DNA from: Bacteroidota bacterium
GTDB taxonomy: Bacteria; Bacteroidota; Bacteroidia; Bacteroidales; Lentimicrobiaceae
Assembly: GCA_023441805.1 (NCBI GenBank)
Contig: JAEZNO010000025.1
Coordinates: forward strand, 62,001-126,000
Direction: 5' to 3'
Length of the DNA stretch: 64,000 bases
Shown: positions 49,513-58,453 of the stretch, piece after piece
Numbering within the stretch: position 1 is the first letter of the stretch
How the letters are laid out: every line of letters begins with the position of its first letter
Program-made: the position numbers and the translations under genes
The notes under the pieces: model-generated
What the model was told of the DNA's origin: nothing
Databases searched by the model: none
Seen by the model: the letters and a program-made list of their open reading frames with translations, nothing else

Positions 49513-51525
49513 ATGGAAACTTATATTCCGGGAATAGTTGAAAGAGATCCGTGGTTAGCTCCGGTTACCGAGAATATTATTCACAGGATTAGACGCTTCA
49601 ATGAGCGTTTGACTTTTATAGAAAGTAATTTCGGCTCAATTGAGAATTTTGCCAACAGTTACCATTATTATGGTGTCAATTTTGATAAGAATAAAAACGG
49701 ATGGTTTTATAGGGAATGGGCACCTGAAGCTTCTGCCCTTTTCCTTGTGGGTGATTTTAACAATTGGAATAACCGCTCTCACCCTCTAAAACGAGATGAA
49801 TTTGGAGTTTGGGAAATATTCCTTCCCTATGAAGAATATAAAGATAGTTTTACTCACGGAAGCAAGATCAAGGTTTGGGTTGAAGCAGCTAACGGATTTA
49901 TGCCTAGAATTCCTGCATATATTACCAGGGTTTTGCAGGATGAAGATACTAAAAATTACTCCGGACAGCTGTGGTTTAAGGAGTATGACTGGAATAAGGC
50001 TTACTTGAACCATACTCCTGAAACCGAATTACTTATCTATGAATGCCATATTGGAATGGCTCAGGAAAAAGAAGGTATTGGTACTTACCGGGAGTTTGCC
50101 ATCAATAACCTGCCTTGGATTAAGGAGGTTGGATACAACGCCATACAAGTGATGGCAATTCAGGAGCACCCATATTATGGCTCCTTTGGATACCATGTCT
50201 CAAATTTTTATGCCCCCTCCTCCCGTTTTGGAGATCCTGAAGATTTGAAGTTTCTAATTGAGACTGCCCATAAGATGGGAATTACCGTTATAATGGATAT
50301 AGTTCATTCTCACACGGTTAAGAATATTAATGAAGGATTGAATCAGTTTGATGGTTCAGATCATCAGTATTTTCATTCAGGTGAACGTGGTATACACCCA
50401 CAGTGGGATTCACTGTTATTTGACTATGGGAAGATTGAAGTTGTGCGATTTCTGCTTTCTAATATCAGGTATTGGATCGAAGAGTTTAAGATTGATGGAT
50501 TCAGATTTGATGGTGTTGGTTCTATGATGTATTTTCATCACGGCAACTCCCCTATCACTAGTCCGATTGATTATTTTGAGAATGGTGTTGAATGGGATGC
50601 AGTTACATATCTTCAATTGGCTAACCATTTAATCCACAAATTACGACCTAACGCAGTTACTATTGCTGAAGATGTTACGGGTATGCCCGGTTTAACATTT
50701 GATATTCAGGAGGGAGGTATTGGATTTGATTATAGACTGGGTATGGGTATTCCGGATTTCTGGATCAAATTACTAAAGGAATACAAAGACGAAGACTGGA
50801 ATATTGATGAGATATGGCATGTATTAAATAACCGTTTAGCCGGAGTAAAAACAGTAGCTTATGCTGAATCGCATGATCAGGCATTGGTAGGTGATAAAAC
50901 ACTTGCTTTCTGGTTGATGGATAAATATATGTATTGGCATATGGCTGTTGATGATGATAATTTGATCATAGATCGTGGCATTGCTCTTCATAAGCTTTTG
51001 CGCCTTATTACTTTGTCGTTAGGTGGTTCAGCTTATTTGAATTTTATGGGGAATGAATTTGGCCATCCTGAGTGGATTGATTTTCCCCGTGAAGGTAATG
51101 GTTGGAGCTTCTTTTACGCCAGACGTCAATGGTCACTGAAGGATGATATGAACCTTAAATACCATTTTTTGTCAGATTTCGACAAAGCAATGATTCATAT
51201 AGCCAAAAGTAAAGGAATATTAAATCATGAATTTGCTCAACTACTAAATGTTGATGAAACTAATAAAACGTTGATATTCAGCAAGAAAGACTTAATATTT
51301 TTATTTAACTTTCATCCTTTCAACAGTATTCCAAATTATTCTTTCTATGTTCCTGAACCTGGAGCCTATAAAGTTGTTCTTTGTACTGATAATAAAAAAT
51401 TTGGTGGGCATAATAGGATAGATGAGAGTATTGATTACCCGACATATTTTGACGAAGAATCGAAAGTAAACAGACTTAGTATTTATCTTACGAACAAAAC
51501 AGCAATCTTGTTTGAAAAAAAGTAA
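49513..51525 (+). CDS. glgB: 1,4-alpha-glucan branching enzyme, eukaryote-like type
   Basis: A 670-aa GH13 enzyme that makes alpha-1,6 branches in glycogen. An N-terminal CBM48-like domain (about 50-160) includes WAPEASALFLVGDFNNWN. The catalytic nucleophile is D333 in DGFRFDGV; the acid Glu is in TIAEDVTGMP and the stabilising Asp in ESHDQALVGD. The YHYYGVNFD start and QLWFKEYDW-type spacing resemble the eukaryotic/GH13_8 subgroup more than E. coli GlgB. No other glycogen genes are adjacent. Confidence 0.93.
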   Translation: METYIPGIVERDPWLAPVTENIIHRIRRFNERLTFIESNFGSIENFANSYHYYGVNFDKNKNGWFYREWAPEASALFLVGDFNNWNNRSHPLKRDEFGVWEIFLPYEEYKDSFTHGSKIKVWVEAANGFMPRIPAYITRVLQDEDTKNYSGQLWFKEYDWNKAYLNHTPETELLIYECHIGMAQEKEGIGTYREFAINNLPWIKEVGYNAIQVMAIQEHPYYGSFGYHVSNFYAPSSRFGDPEDLKFLIETAHKMGITVIMDIVHSHTVKNINEGLNQFDGSDHQYFHSGERGIHPQWDSLLFDYGKIEVVRFLLSNIRYWIEEFKIDGFRFDGVGSMMYFHHGNSPITSPIDYFENGVEWDAVTYLQLANHLIHKLRPNAVTIAEDVTGMPGLTFDIQEGGIGFDYRLGMGIPDFWIKLLKEYKDEDWNIDEIWHVLNNRLAGVKTVAYAESHDQALVGDKTLAFWLMDKYMYWHMAVDDDNLIIDRGIALHKLLRLITLSLGGSAYLNFMGNEFGHPEWIDFPREGNGWSFFYARRQWSLKDDMNLKYHFLSDFDKAMIHIAKSKGILNHEFAQLLNVDETNKTLIFSKKDLIFLFNFHPFNSIPNYSFYVPEPGAYKVVLCTDNKKFGGHNRIDESIDYPTYFDEESKVNRLSIYLTNKTAILFEKK

Positions 51526-51620
51526 AAAATCAATAATAAATCTTTGGAATTTTTAACATATTTGGGTTTTAGTTTGAACGAATCTGTCTTAATATTGCAC
51601 AACTGAAAATAAAGACCTAT

Positions 51621-51920
51621 ATGGAACGTAAACGCTTGGTTGTCAGCTATAATAATGTATCACCTGAAGTTTTGGAGGCTATCCGGAAGAAATATCCTTT
51701 AGGATATTCCAATAATGTGATTAAAGTAAAGACTACAGGTGATGACTTCTTTTATGCAATTACAGTTGATACCGATGATGCCAGTTATCTGGTGAAAGTA
51801 CCGGTTAAAATTGACACCAAAGGCTTGAATGAAGAAGAAACCCTTGATGAAATTGAAGACGAAAAAGAATCCGATGATAGTTTTGTAGAGCCTACTGATA
51901 GCTCAGATACTGAAGAGTAA
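51621..51920 (+). CDS. Small acidic protein of unknown function
   Basis: A 99-aa protein. Residues 1-65 form a compact alpha-beta region (RLVVSYNNVSPEVLEAIRKK, then VIKVKTTGDDFFYAITVDTD). The rest is a disordered, highly acidic tail (EEETLDEIEDEKESDD). No family recognised. A TAATATTG element at 51590-51597 may be its -7 box, about 24 bases before the ATG. The acidic tail echoes that of GyrA and suggests binding to a basic partner such as a nucleic-acid-binding protein; that is speculation. Confidence 0.75.
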   Translation: MERKRLVVSYNNVSPEVLEAIRKKYPLGYSNNVIKVKTTGDDFFYAITVDTDDASYLVKVPVKIDTKGLNEEETLDEIEDEKESDDSFVEPTDSSDTEE

Positions 51921-52020
51921 ACATTCGATTAGTACAGTAGACGAATTACTCATTTATACAATATCAGTATCAAATAATCAGATAGTAAATTGAAGCAGGA
52001 AATTGTGAGAAATTCCCTGA

Positions 52021-52548
52021 TTATATTGCTTTTTTGCCCTTACTTAATTTTCTGATTGTTTTTAATCCAATACTCCTGAATCCGGCAGTCGATTCATCTA
52101 ACTGGATTTCAATTATTTCAATAAGTTCTCTACTAATAGTTGGTTCTTTTTCAGCCACTTTAGTTAGTATTTTTATTGCAAACATCTTCACTGCAACTGA
52201 AGAAGCAGGTGACTCTAACCATCTGAAACATATATCTGTAAGCACACCTATTTGATCTTCAGGAATTTCTTTGCTAAAGATTATCCTGAGACTATGGCGT
52301 TTCATACCCTGGTGCTTAAGAGATGGTAGTAGGTTAATAATTTCATTCAGATCAAACCTCTTGAACTGATATCCTTGCTCATTAAGTAAATCAATCGCCC
52401 AAGCAGCTCTCCTGCTCTCCGGATCCTTATTTTGTAAGTAGATATCCCATAATGTGTCAAATAATTCGGGATTACTTGTTACAATATTGATTATCTGATC
52501 AATATTACTTCGCGAGGGTTCTAATTTCAGTAAGTCTATTAGATTCAT
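52021..52548 (-). CDS. HEAT-like helical repeat protein, unknown function
   Basis: A 175-aa all-helical protein without signal peptide. Helix pairs such as PESRRAAWAIDLLNEQGY, MKRHSLRIIFSKEIPED and SSVAVKMFAIKILTKVAEKE have HEAT/ARM-repeat character, so a protein-binding scaffold is likely. It ends KLSKGKKAI. No enzyme motif is seen. It stands alone, convergent with the small acidic-protein gene. Confidence 0.7.
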   Translation of the reverse strand: MNLIDLLKLEPSRSNIDQIINIVTSNPELFDTLWDIYLQNKDPESRRAAWAIDLLNEQGYQFKRFDLNEIINLLPSLKHQGMKRHSLRIIFSKEIPEDQIGVLTDICFRWLESPASSVAVKMFAIKILTKVAEKEPTISRELIEIIEIQLDESTAGFRSIGLKTIRKLSKGKKAI

Positions 52549-52632
52549 CTAATGGTATTTCGTATCCCGAAAGTATAAAAAAATGAATAGACGTAAGTAA
52601 CGTGAAACTGGATTTTATGAACTATTTAGGTA

Positions 52633-52810
52633 AAAGGTCATCTATTTGTTATTGACCGACAAGAGATATACTAAGCTTTATATTTACATAAAATATCTGC
52701 ATAAGCTTAAGCTTAGGCAGCGATAAACTAGTTAACCAGTACCATTTAAATTGGTTGTAAGGAAATTAGGGTTTCAAAAAAAGAAGGTTAGACCTGGATA
52801 GATGACCTTT
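52633..52810. mobile_element. Possible MITE-like element with 13-bp inverted repeats
   Basis: AAAGGTCATCTAT (52633-52645) and ATAGATGACCTTT (52798-52810) are perfect inverted repeats enclosing 178 bp with no coding potential, including a palindromic AAGCTTAAGCTT. The size and ends suit a miniature inverted-repeat element. I see no clear target-site duplication, so the call is tentative. Confidence 0.4.
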
Positions 52811-52867
52811 GATTGAAAGGCTTTAATTTTTTCTTAATGAACAGGAACTATGTGGTTTATGAGAGAA

Positions 52868-52907
52868 ATCTTTTTAGTAATAGTTGTATCTTTTTAGTAA
52901 TAGTTGT
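52868..52907. repeat. Exact 20-bp tandem duplication
   Basis: The 20-mer ATCTTTTTAGTAATAGTTGT occurs twice back to back with no mismatch, implying a recent slippage or duplication event in this unstable region. Confidence 0.95.
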
Positions 52908-53176
52908 ACTAGTGGCAAAAGCATTGAGAACAGAGGAAGAACTTGTTTAATATATAGTTGGTATTTACCCTTAAGCACCTTAAAATCAAGAAGGGAAACC
53001 GCTCTGTTCAAGAGATTTCCCTCCTATTCTACCCCAATCGTAACTGGGATAAAATCTCAGGTTATTGTTTCGGTGCTTGTAATCATTATGCTCCATAGAG
53101 CACTTGTTACTTACTTTTACGAACTACATTTGCATGTGTTCTACTCAGTCAGGTTAATGTTTTCCGGATCAAAATG

Positions 53177-53323
53177 TTAACTTTTTAAGGTTACTTCAAT
53201 CGACCCTGCGAAAAACTTGGCAGAATAGTTAAGTTTCCTTTCGGCCTTTTTGCTATCTGCAATCCTGATTCTCACCGTATCGTTGGCCTGATGTTGTAAA
53301 ATTAATATAATTTGACCCCTTTG
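53177..53323 (-). pseudogene. Start-less coding remnant
   Basis: 48 codons open on the minus strand, bounded by TGA upstream and TAA at 53177, with no ATG. The translation has natural protein character (for example VRIRIADSKKAERKLNYSAK, then FFAGSIEVTLKS) and charged/hydrophobic alternation, unlike nearby non-coding DNA. It looks like the C-terminus of a gene whose 5' part is lost. The family was not recognised. Confidence 0.3.
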
Positions 53324-53761
53324 TCAAGTGATTTCTTATATTTAATTTCAAAGATGTGTTAACAGGGGTTGTTAACAATTGTTAATAACTTGCTTCACTT
53401 GCTAATTGTACCTTTGCTCAATGCTCACATACTGTTATTAACAATTTGACTGATTAAAACAACGGAAATATCTGTCGTTTTGAGGTGATTTTGAGTGCAT
53501 TACAAGGAGTTCTTAAGATAATTTCTTGATCTGTTTAAAGCATATTTTTGTATTGAACGGAGTAAATTCAGTTTAATCCGGAGTATTCTATCACTTTTAT
53601 TGAGTTAATTTTTTGGGAGTTACTATTACTATTTGGAACTAGCATGAAGTATTTAGGGGATAAACCTGCAGTTGATATTAAGAATGAATGAGAGTCAAAG
53701 GATTGATTTGAAATTTTTACAGCAATGAGTCAAACCAGTAACCGGTATCTTATTAGATTAT

Positions 53762-54229
53762 CTAAGTACCTTTTATTAATATTTCCGGAATTCCTTTTTT
53801 AACCTTATCAACAGTACCTTTAATTCTGGTTGGTAGTAAATTATTATCACCTGAATTCATTAAGCCTTTTACTTCAATGATATTTCCATAACAATCTGAT
53901 ACTTTAACTACCTTACCTTTTTCATTATCGTTTACAGAATGAATATCAAACTCGTATACTTCTCCCCTCTTGTAAACCGGATGCTCAGGCTCGAGGAAAA
54001 TTCTACCGGTACAATTAATCTTATCTACATAACATTTTACAACACTCGCGGGAGTTAGTGAATACTTCTCGTAGTAACTTGCTTCTATAAAATACCTGTA
54101 ACCATTCTGATCTTCCATGATCATGTATTTATTGTTATCCTCAAGTGTCACATTTTTAACGTACCTGAAATCATGGCACTCCCCTTCTTTTAATATCCTT
54201 CCCTGATTATAATACCCGCTTTTTGACAT
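53762..54229 (-). CDS. Two-OB-fold protein of unknown function, next to rel
   Basis: A 155-aa cytoplasmic protein with two OB/S1-like beta-barrel halves. The first is about 10-85 (FRYVKNVTLEDNNKYMIMED to VVKCYVDKINCTGRIFLEPEHP) and the second about 88-155 (YEFDIHSVNDNEKGKVVKVSDCYGN to IKGTVDKVKKGIPEILIKG). The phrase GRIFLEPEHPVY joins them. It probably binds nucleic acid. It is 57 bases downstream of the Rel-family gene on the same strand with no terminator between, so the two may be co-transcribed. No enzyme motif is seen. Confidence 0.65.
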   Translation of the reverse strand: MSKSGYYNQGRILKEGECHDFRYVKNVTLEDNNKYMIMEDQNGYRYFIEASYYEKYSLTPASVVKCYVDKINCTGRIFLEPEHPVYKRGEVYEFDIHSVNDNEKGKVVKVSDCYGNIIEVKGLMNSGDNNLLPTRIKGTVDKVKKGIPEILIKGT

Positions 54230-54286
54230 AAGAGATTAATTCACTATAGATTTCGTTTGAGCCACCAGCATGTTATTATAATATCT

Positions 54287-56440
54287 TTAATGCATCCGCC
54301 TTACTCGGGTCACTCCCTTAAGTGATTCAATTTTCTTCATTAGAGAATCAACATGTTTTGAATCCCTAACACTGACCTTAATAAAGCCCTCAAATTTACC
54401 TTCTTTACTTTTAAAAGCAATATTGCGCACATCGACTTTCATCTCGTTTGAAATAAGCTCAGTAATTGAATTCAGAATACCTAATTGGTCTATTCCGCTT
54501 ATATGCAACGAAGAAATGAAAAACGATCCTTCAGCTACTTTTGACCATTGTGCGTTCATTATACGGTATGGATACCTTGATTTTAAACGAGGTGCATTAG
54601 GGCATGTTATTCTATGAATTTTAATCCCTCCCCCATTCATGATAAAGCCAAAAATCTCATCACCCATAACAGGATTGCAACATCGGGCAAGGATATAGCC
54701 TTGTAGTTCAGCTGTTTCATTAACCAAAATAGTGTTCTCTGCAGTGCGATCCGGATATTTAGGTGTTTCTTTTGGAAGGTGTTGATCTTGAGTACCTTTT
54801 ACCCCACCTAACAATATATCTTTTATTTCAGAGGTTTCAATCTTATTGTCAGCAAGTTGTTGATAAAGTTGAAGTGCAGTATCGTATTTATAATGTGCAA
54901 TGATTTTGCTGACTATTTCATCGTTGTAAGGCACTTTTAACTGACTGAGTTTTCTTTTTAAGATATCCTTACCAACTTCAGCCTGCTTGAATTCAGCTTC
55001 TTTTAAATATCTCTTAATTTTACTCTTTGCACGAGAGGTGCTCACCCAATTTAGCCAGTCGTGATTTGGTGTCTGGTTTTTTGAAGTAATGATTTCCACC
55101 ATATCACCATTTTTGAGCTTTTGTCGTATAGGCACCAATTTATGATTAACTCTGCCACCTGAACATCTTGAACCTATGACAGTATGCAGTTCGAATGCAA
55201 AATCAAGTACTGTGGCTCCTTCTTTCAGTTTGATTAGATCACCGGCAGGTGTAAAGACATAGATGATATTATCAGGTATTTTTGAAAGGAGTGTTTCATC
55301 CAAAAGAGATTCTTCACTTATAAGGGGATTCTCGAGTATCTCCCTTAAGTGATTCATCCATTCAGTAGTATTCTGCGTTACTTTATGTCCTTTATATCGC
55401 CAATGAGCCGCTTTCCCAAGTTCAGCATCCCTATCCATGCGTTGTGACCTAATCTGAATCTCTACCCACCTGCCGGTCTTATCTTTCACTGTTATATGTA
55501 GTGATTCGTATCCATTAGCCCGGGGAATCGTAATCCAATCCCTCATTCTGCTGGTCTCCGGACTATATAGATTAGTTACTACTGAATAAACTTTCCAGCA
55601 GTCTGCTTTTTCGTTGTGTGGTTCACTATCAGTTATAATCCTGATTGCAAAAAGGTCGTATATCTCATTGAAGGGTACCTTTTGCTTAAGCATTTTGTTA
55701 TGGGTCGACGAAACCGATTTAGTCCGGCTTTTAATCGAATAGCTGATACCCATTCTGTCGAGGTCGGCTTTAATGGGTTCTATGAACTTCCTGATAAAGT
55801 CCTCGCTTTTATTTATTTCCGATTGAATTTTTTGTTCAAGATCATGGTAGGTGAAAGGCTCTCTGAGTCGGAAAGTTATCTCCTCTAATTCTGATTTAAT
55901 TTTATAGATCCCAAGTTTATGCGCAAGTGGTATGTAAATATTCGTTGCTTTCAACAGAGTATTATCAAGCACCGACTTACTCATTGACTCAGATTGTCTC
56001 AATAAACAAAGGTTATCAGCCAGAGCTATCAGAATGGCTCTTACATCAGTTGCAATGGCAAGCATAATGCCTGTGTAATTATCAGCATTTTCAATAATTC
56101 TCTCGGTAGGTAATTCATTTATTTTCCTGAAGCTGTCTATTATTGGGCTGATTTCATTGAGCTTATTTTCTTTCAGGAAATTGCTAATGTTATCCCGATG
56201 AGGGTCAGTATAACAGAGTAAAGCACTTATTGCAGAAACAAACCCCAGACCCAATTCTTCAGTAACTATCTTTACCAGTCGATTAGTATAACTTGTAAGA
56301 GGTTCATTACACAATGAATTGAAACCATTGTATTCGAGGCATGCGAGTTTATATGCTTTCCTTATAATAGTTTTATCCTTATTTCCAGTAACAGGAAGGC
56401 ACGAATCGAGTAGTTGCCGGTATATTGGTTGAGTTTTCAA
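54287..56440 (-). CDS. RelA/SpoT-family (p)ppGpp synthetase with inactive hydrolase domain
   Basis: A 717-aa alarmone enzyme. The N-terminal HD hydrolase domain (about 20-180) lacks the metal-binding HD and ED residues: the site reads SALLCYTDPHRDN where LLHDVVEDT is expected. The synthetase domain (about 225-350) keeps YDLFAIRII, RDWITIPRANGYESLH and EIQIRSQRMDRDAELGKAAHW. TGS (about 390-455: IYVFTPAGDLIKLKEGATVL), a conserved Cys/helical region and a C-terminal ACT domain follow. I predict a synthesis-only, ribosome-responsive RelA-like enzyme, so a separate (p)ppGpp hydrolase must exist elsewhere. Confidence 0.92.
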   Translation of the reverse strand: MKTQPIYRQLLDSCLPVTGNKDKTIIRKAYKLACLEYNGFNSLCNEPLTSYTNRLVKIVTEELGLGFVSAISALLCYTDPHRDNISNFLKENKLNEISPIIDSFRKINELPTERIIENADNYTGIMLAIATDVRAILIALADNLCLLRQSESMSKSVLDNTLLKATNIYIPLAHKLGIYKIKSELEEITFRLREPFTYHDLEQKIQSEINKSEDFIRKFIEPIKADLDRMGISYSIKSRTKSVSSTHNKMLKQKVPFNEIYDLFAIRIITDSEPHNEKADCWKVYSVVTNLYSPETSRMRDWITIPRANGYESLHITVKDKTGRWVEIQIRSQRMDRDAELGKAAHWRYKGHKVTQNTTEWMNHLREILENPLISEESLLDETLLSKIPDNIIYVFTPAGDLIKLKEGATVLDFAFELHTVIGSRCSGGRVNHKLVPIRQKLKNGDMVEIITSKNQTPNHDWLNWVSTSRAKSKIKRYLKEAEFKQAEVGKDILKRKLSQLKVPYNDEIVSKIIAHYKYDTALQLYQQLADNKIETSEIKDILLGGVKGTQDQHLPKETPKYPDRTAENTILVNETAELQGYILARCCNPVMGDEIFGFIMNGGGIKIHRITCPNAPRLKSRYPYRIMNAQWSKVAEGSFFISSLHISGIDQLGILNSITELISNEMKVDVRNIAFKSKEGKFEGFIKVSVRDSKHVDSLMKKIESLKGVTRVRRMH

Positions 56441-56494
56441 TCGCTTATCTGAGTAAGAATGATTAACAAAATTAATTTATTAATGTCAAAAAAA

Positions 56495-56520
56495 ACGCCC
56501 CGGGGAAGTGACCGGGGCGT
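56495..56520 (-). terminator. Rho-independent terminator of the clpS-nfeD-floA unit
   Basis: A 9-bp GC-rich stem ACGCCCCGG/CCGGGGCGT with an 8-nt loop, followed on the minus strand by a long U-run, 9 bases past the floA stop. Confidence 0.95.
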
Positions 56521-56528
56521 TTTATCTT

Positions 56529-57539
56529 TTATTTGATTGGAGCTTCGGGCCCCTTCGGTCCTCCCTTGGGTTTTGGTGGTTCAGATATCGATTCACGCAT
56601 CTTAGTATCTGCCTGGATATTCTGAAACTTATAATAATCCATTATCCCCATATTCCCGGCTCTAAATGATTCAGCCATAGCAAGTGGGATTTCAGCTTCA
56701 GCTTCAATAACCTTAGCACGGGCTTCCTGAGCTTTAGCCTTCATTTCCTGTTCAAGAGCCACAGCCATTGCACGTCTCTCCTCAGCCTTAGCCTGAGCGA
56801 TGTTCTTATCAGCATTAGCCTGGTCCATCTGGAGCTGGGCACCAATATTCTTTCCTACATCAATATCAGCTATATCAATAGAAAGGATTTCGAAAGCAGT
56901 ACCAGAGTCTAAGCCTTTCGACAATACTACTTTTGAAATAGAATCGGGATTTTCAAGTACAGCTTTATGAGATAGTGCTGAACCAATTGATGATACAACA
57001 CCTTCACCAACCCTGGCAAGAATAGTCTCTTCACCGGCACCTCCAACAAGTTGCTTAATATTAGCACGCACGGTCACACGGGCCTTTGCTATCAACTGAA
57101 TACCATCTTTTGCTACAGCAGCAACCGGAGGTGTATTGATAACTTTAGGATTTACCGACATTTGGACAGCCTCAAATACATCACGACCTGCGAGGTCAAT
57201 AGCTGTTGCTGCTTTGAAATTAAGCGGAATGTTTGCCTTATCAGCTGAGATAAGAGCATTAACCACCAACTTGACTCGTCCTCCGGCCAGATAATGTGCT
57301 TCAAGTTCATCTCTTGAGATTGTTAATCCGGCTTTTGTAGCATTGATCATGGCAGTAACAATAACTGATGGTGGTACTTTCCTCCATCTCATAAATACCA
57401 ATTGCAGCAATGAAACCCTTACCCCGGACAAGAGAGCAGAAAACCATAGCCCTACAGGAATGAAATAAAAAATAATCCATAAACCTATAATTGCGGCAAT
57501 GGCAATAACGAAAATTAGCAGTACGCTTGAATCTCCCAT
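56529..57539 (-). CDS. floA: Flotillin-like SPFH protein
   Basis: A 336-aa membrane-microdomain scaffold of the FloA/UPF0365 family. A short N-terminal membrane segment (residues about 5-45, VIAIAAIIGLWIIFYFIPVGLW) is followed by an SPFH domain (about 50-230, including LELEAHYLAGG-type and GLDSGTAFEILSIDIADIDVG segments) and an Ala/Glu-rich coiled coil (about 230-290). The tail is Pro/Gly-rich. It organises inner-membrane lipid domains. NfeD, its usual partner, is encoded 6 bases upstream. Confidence 0.92.
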   Translation of the reverse strand: MGDSSVLLIFVIAIAAIIGLWIIFYFIPVGLWFSALLSGVRVSLLQLVFMRWRKVPPSVIVTAMINATKAGLTISRDELEAHYLAGGRVKLVVNALISADKANIPLNFKAATAIDLAGRDVFEAVQMSVNPKVINTPPVAAVAKDGIQLIAKARVTVRANIKQLVGGAGEETILARVGEGVVSSIGSALSHKAVLENPDSISKVVLSKGLDSGTAFEILSIDIADIDVGKNIGAQLQMDQANADKNIAQAKAEERRAMAVALEQEMKAKAQEARAKVIEAEAEIPLAMAESFRAGNMGIMDYYKFQNIQADTKMRESISEPPKPKGGPKGPEAPIK

Positions 57540-57545
57540 GGTTAT

Positions 57546-58010
57546 TTATTTAAGTTTAACGAATATTTTGTTGTCTTCAATTTTGGTAATTAACAGTTCA
57601 CTTTCCTGATCTATAAAATCACCTGTAGTATGCACCTCATAAAGTTCATTATTAAAGAGTGCTGTTCCTGCAGGTGAAATCCTTGATATAGCCTTACCTG
57701 TATCACCTACATGTAATTTGTCGATCTCAATCTCGTTCACTCGCCCGGTTACGTTTGTGTGAAGCATCATTCTTTTCCATGTATTAGTCTTAAATGCTAT
57801 TACAAAGGTGGCAGCTATGATGGCAATTGTGGCAATCACTATTATGTGCCCACGGCTGGAACCATAAATACTATATGCCTGCCATACTGAAAATACAATA
57901 AGCACTCCTCCTGCAATACCAAATACCGAAGTACCGGGTATTACAAATATTTCAAGTAAAATAAGGATTAATCCAAGTAAAATAAGTAAAACAATAAGTG
58001 TCAGCGACAT
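57546..58010 (-). CDS. NfeD-like membrane protein
   Basis: A 154-aa short NfeD protein: three to four membrane helices (LTLIVLLILLGLILILLEIFVIPG first), then a soluble OB-fold (about 90-154, HVGDTGKAISRISPAGTALF). Short NfeDs pair with SPFH proteins, and floA follows after 6 bases. The start is taken as the ATG at 58010 (MSLTLIV), since the upstream extension would overlap clpS and is hydrophilic. Confidence 0.88.
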   Translation of the reverse strand: MSLTLIVLLILLGLILILLEIFVIPGTSVFGIAGGVLIVFSVWQAYSIYGSSRGHIIVIATIAIIAATFVIAFKTNTWKRMMLHTNVTGRVNEIEIDKLHVGDTGKAISRISPAGTALFNNELYEVHTTGDFIDQESELLITKIEDNKIFVKLK

Positions 58011-58029
58011 ACATGTATTATTTTTGCAA

Positions 58030-58302
58030 TTATTCAATTGAAACTGTCAATCCCCTTGAGGTAAGTGCCTCATACATAGGTTTTAATTCATCAAACTGTC
58101 CTGAAATAACTCCACACCTGCCCTTTTCATGAGCAATCAGCGTAATCTGTTCAGCCTGAATAGGTTCTATCCCACAAACTTCTATTATACACTCGGTTAC
58201 AAAAACAAAATCATTGACATCATCATTAAAAAGAACCAGTTCATATTCGAGTGTTTGTAGTTCTTTTAAGCCTGTTTCGAGCGATTCTTTTTCCTTAACC
58301 AT
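58030..58302 (-). CDS. clpS: ClpS-like N-end-rule adaptor
   Basis: A 90-aa adaptor that hands proteins with destabilising N-termini to a ClpA/ClpC unfoldase. The core ELVLFNDDVNDFVFVTECII, with the substrate-pocket residues, and the helix AEQITLIAHEKGRCGV are typical. The N-terminal 20 residues are flexible, as usual. It is the first gene of a clpS-nfeD-floA unit, 19 bases before nfeD. The unfoldase it serves may be ClpC at 42286-44835. Confidence 0.88.
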   Translation of the reverse strand: MVKEKESLETGLKELQTLEYELVLFNDDVNDFVFVTECIIEVCGIEPIQAEQITLIAHEKGRCGVISGQFDELKPMYEALTSRGLTVSIE

Positions 58303-58453
58303 AATGCGCCACTTAATTATGTTATAAAAGTAAGAGATTTTGCGATATACACATATTATCTCCTGTAAAAATAATAAGAGTTGTTTTTAATTAACAAGAG
58401 GCATGCCCGTTTTTATATTTTAACTTTGAGGCTTTCTATTGGTTGACTAAAAT

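Larger units (their letters stand above)
52549..53761. other. 1.2-kb gene-poor region with repeats and decayed coding sequence
   Basis: No intact gene. It holds a 178-bp block flanked by inverted repeats (52633-52810), a 20-bp tandem duplication (52868-52907), two start-less minus-strand frames with protein-like composition (one around 52882-53026 and one at 53177-53323), an inverted pair TTGTTAATAAC (53379-53389)/GTTATTAACAA (53434-53444), and a promoter-like TTG-16-TACCTTTG at 53390-53416 with no gene after it. A 99-codon plus-strand frame (52884-53180) has unnatural composition and is not called. Confidence 0.55.

Noticed and set aside
52884..53180. Plus-strand 99-codon frame as a gene
   Set aside because: Its composition is Ser/Tyr/Cys/Leu-rich, it starts inside the tandem duplication, and it lies antisense to more protein-like remnants; no promoter fits.
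53370..53450. Replication-origin-like cluster (TTGTTAATAAC and GTTATTAACAA resemble DnaA-box variants)
   Set aside because: No TTATCCACA boxes, no dnaA or dnaN nearby, and only two related words; better read as an inverted repeat.
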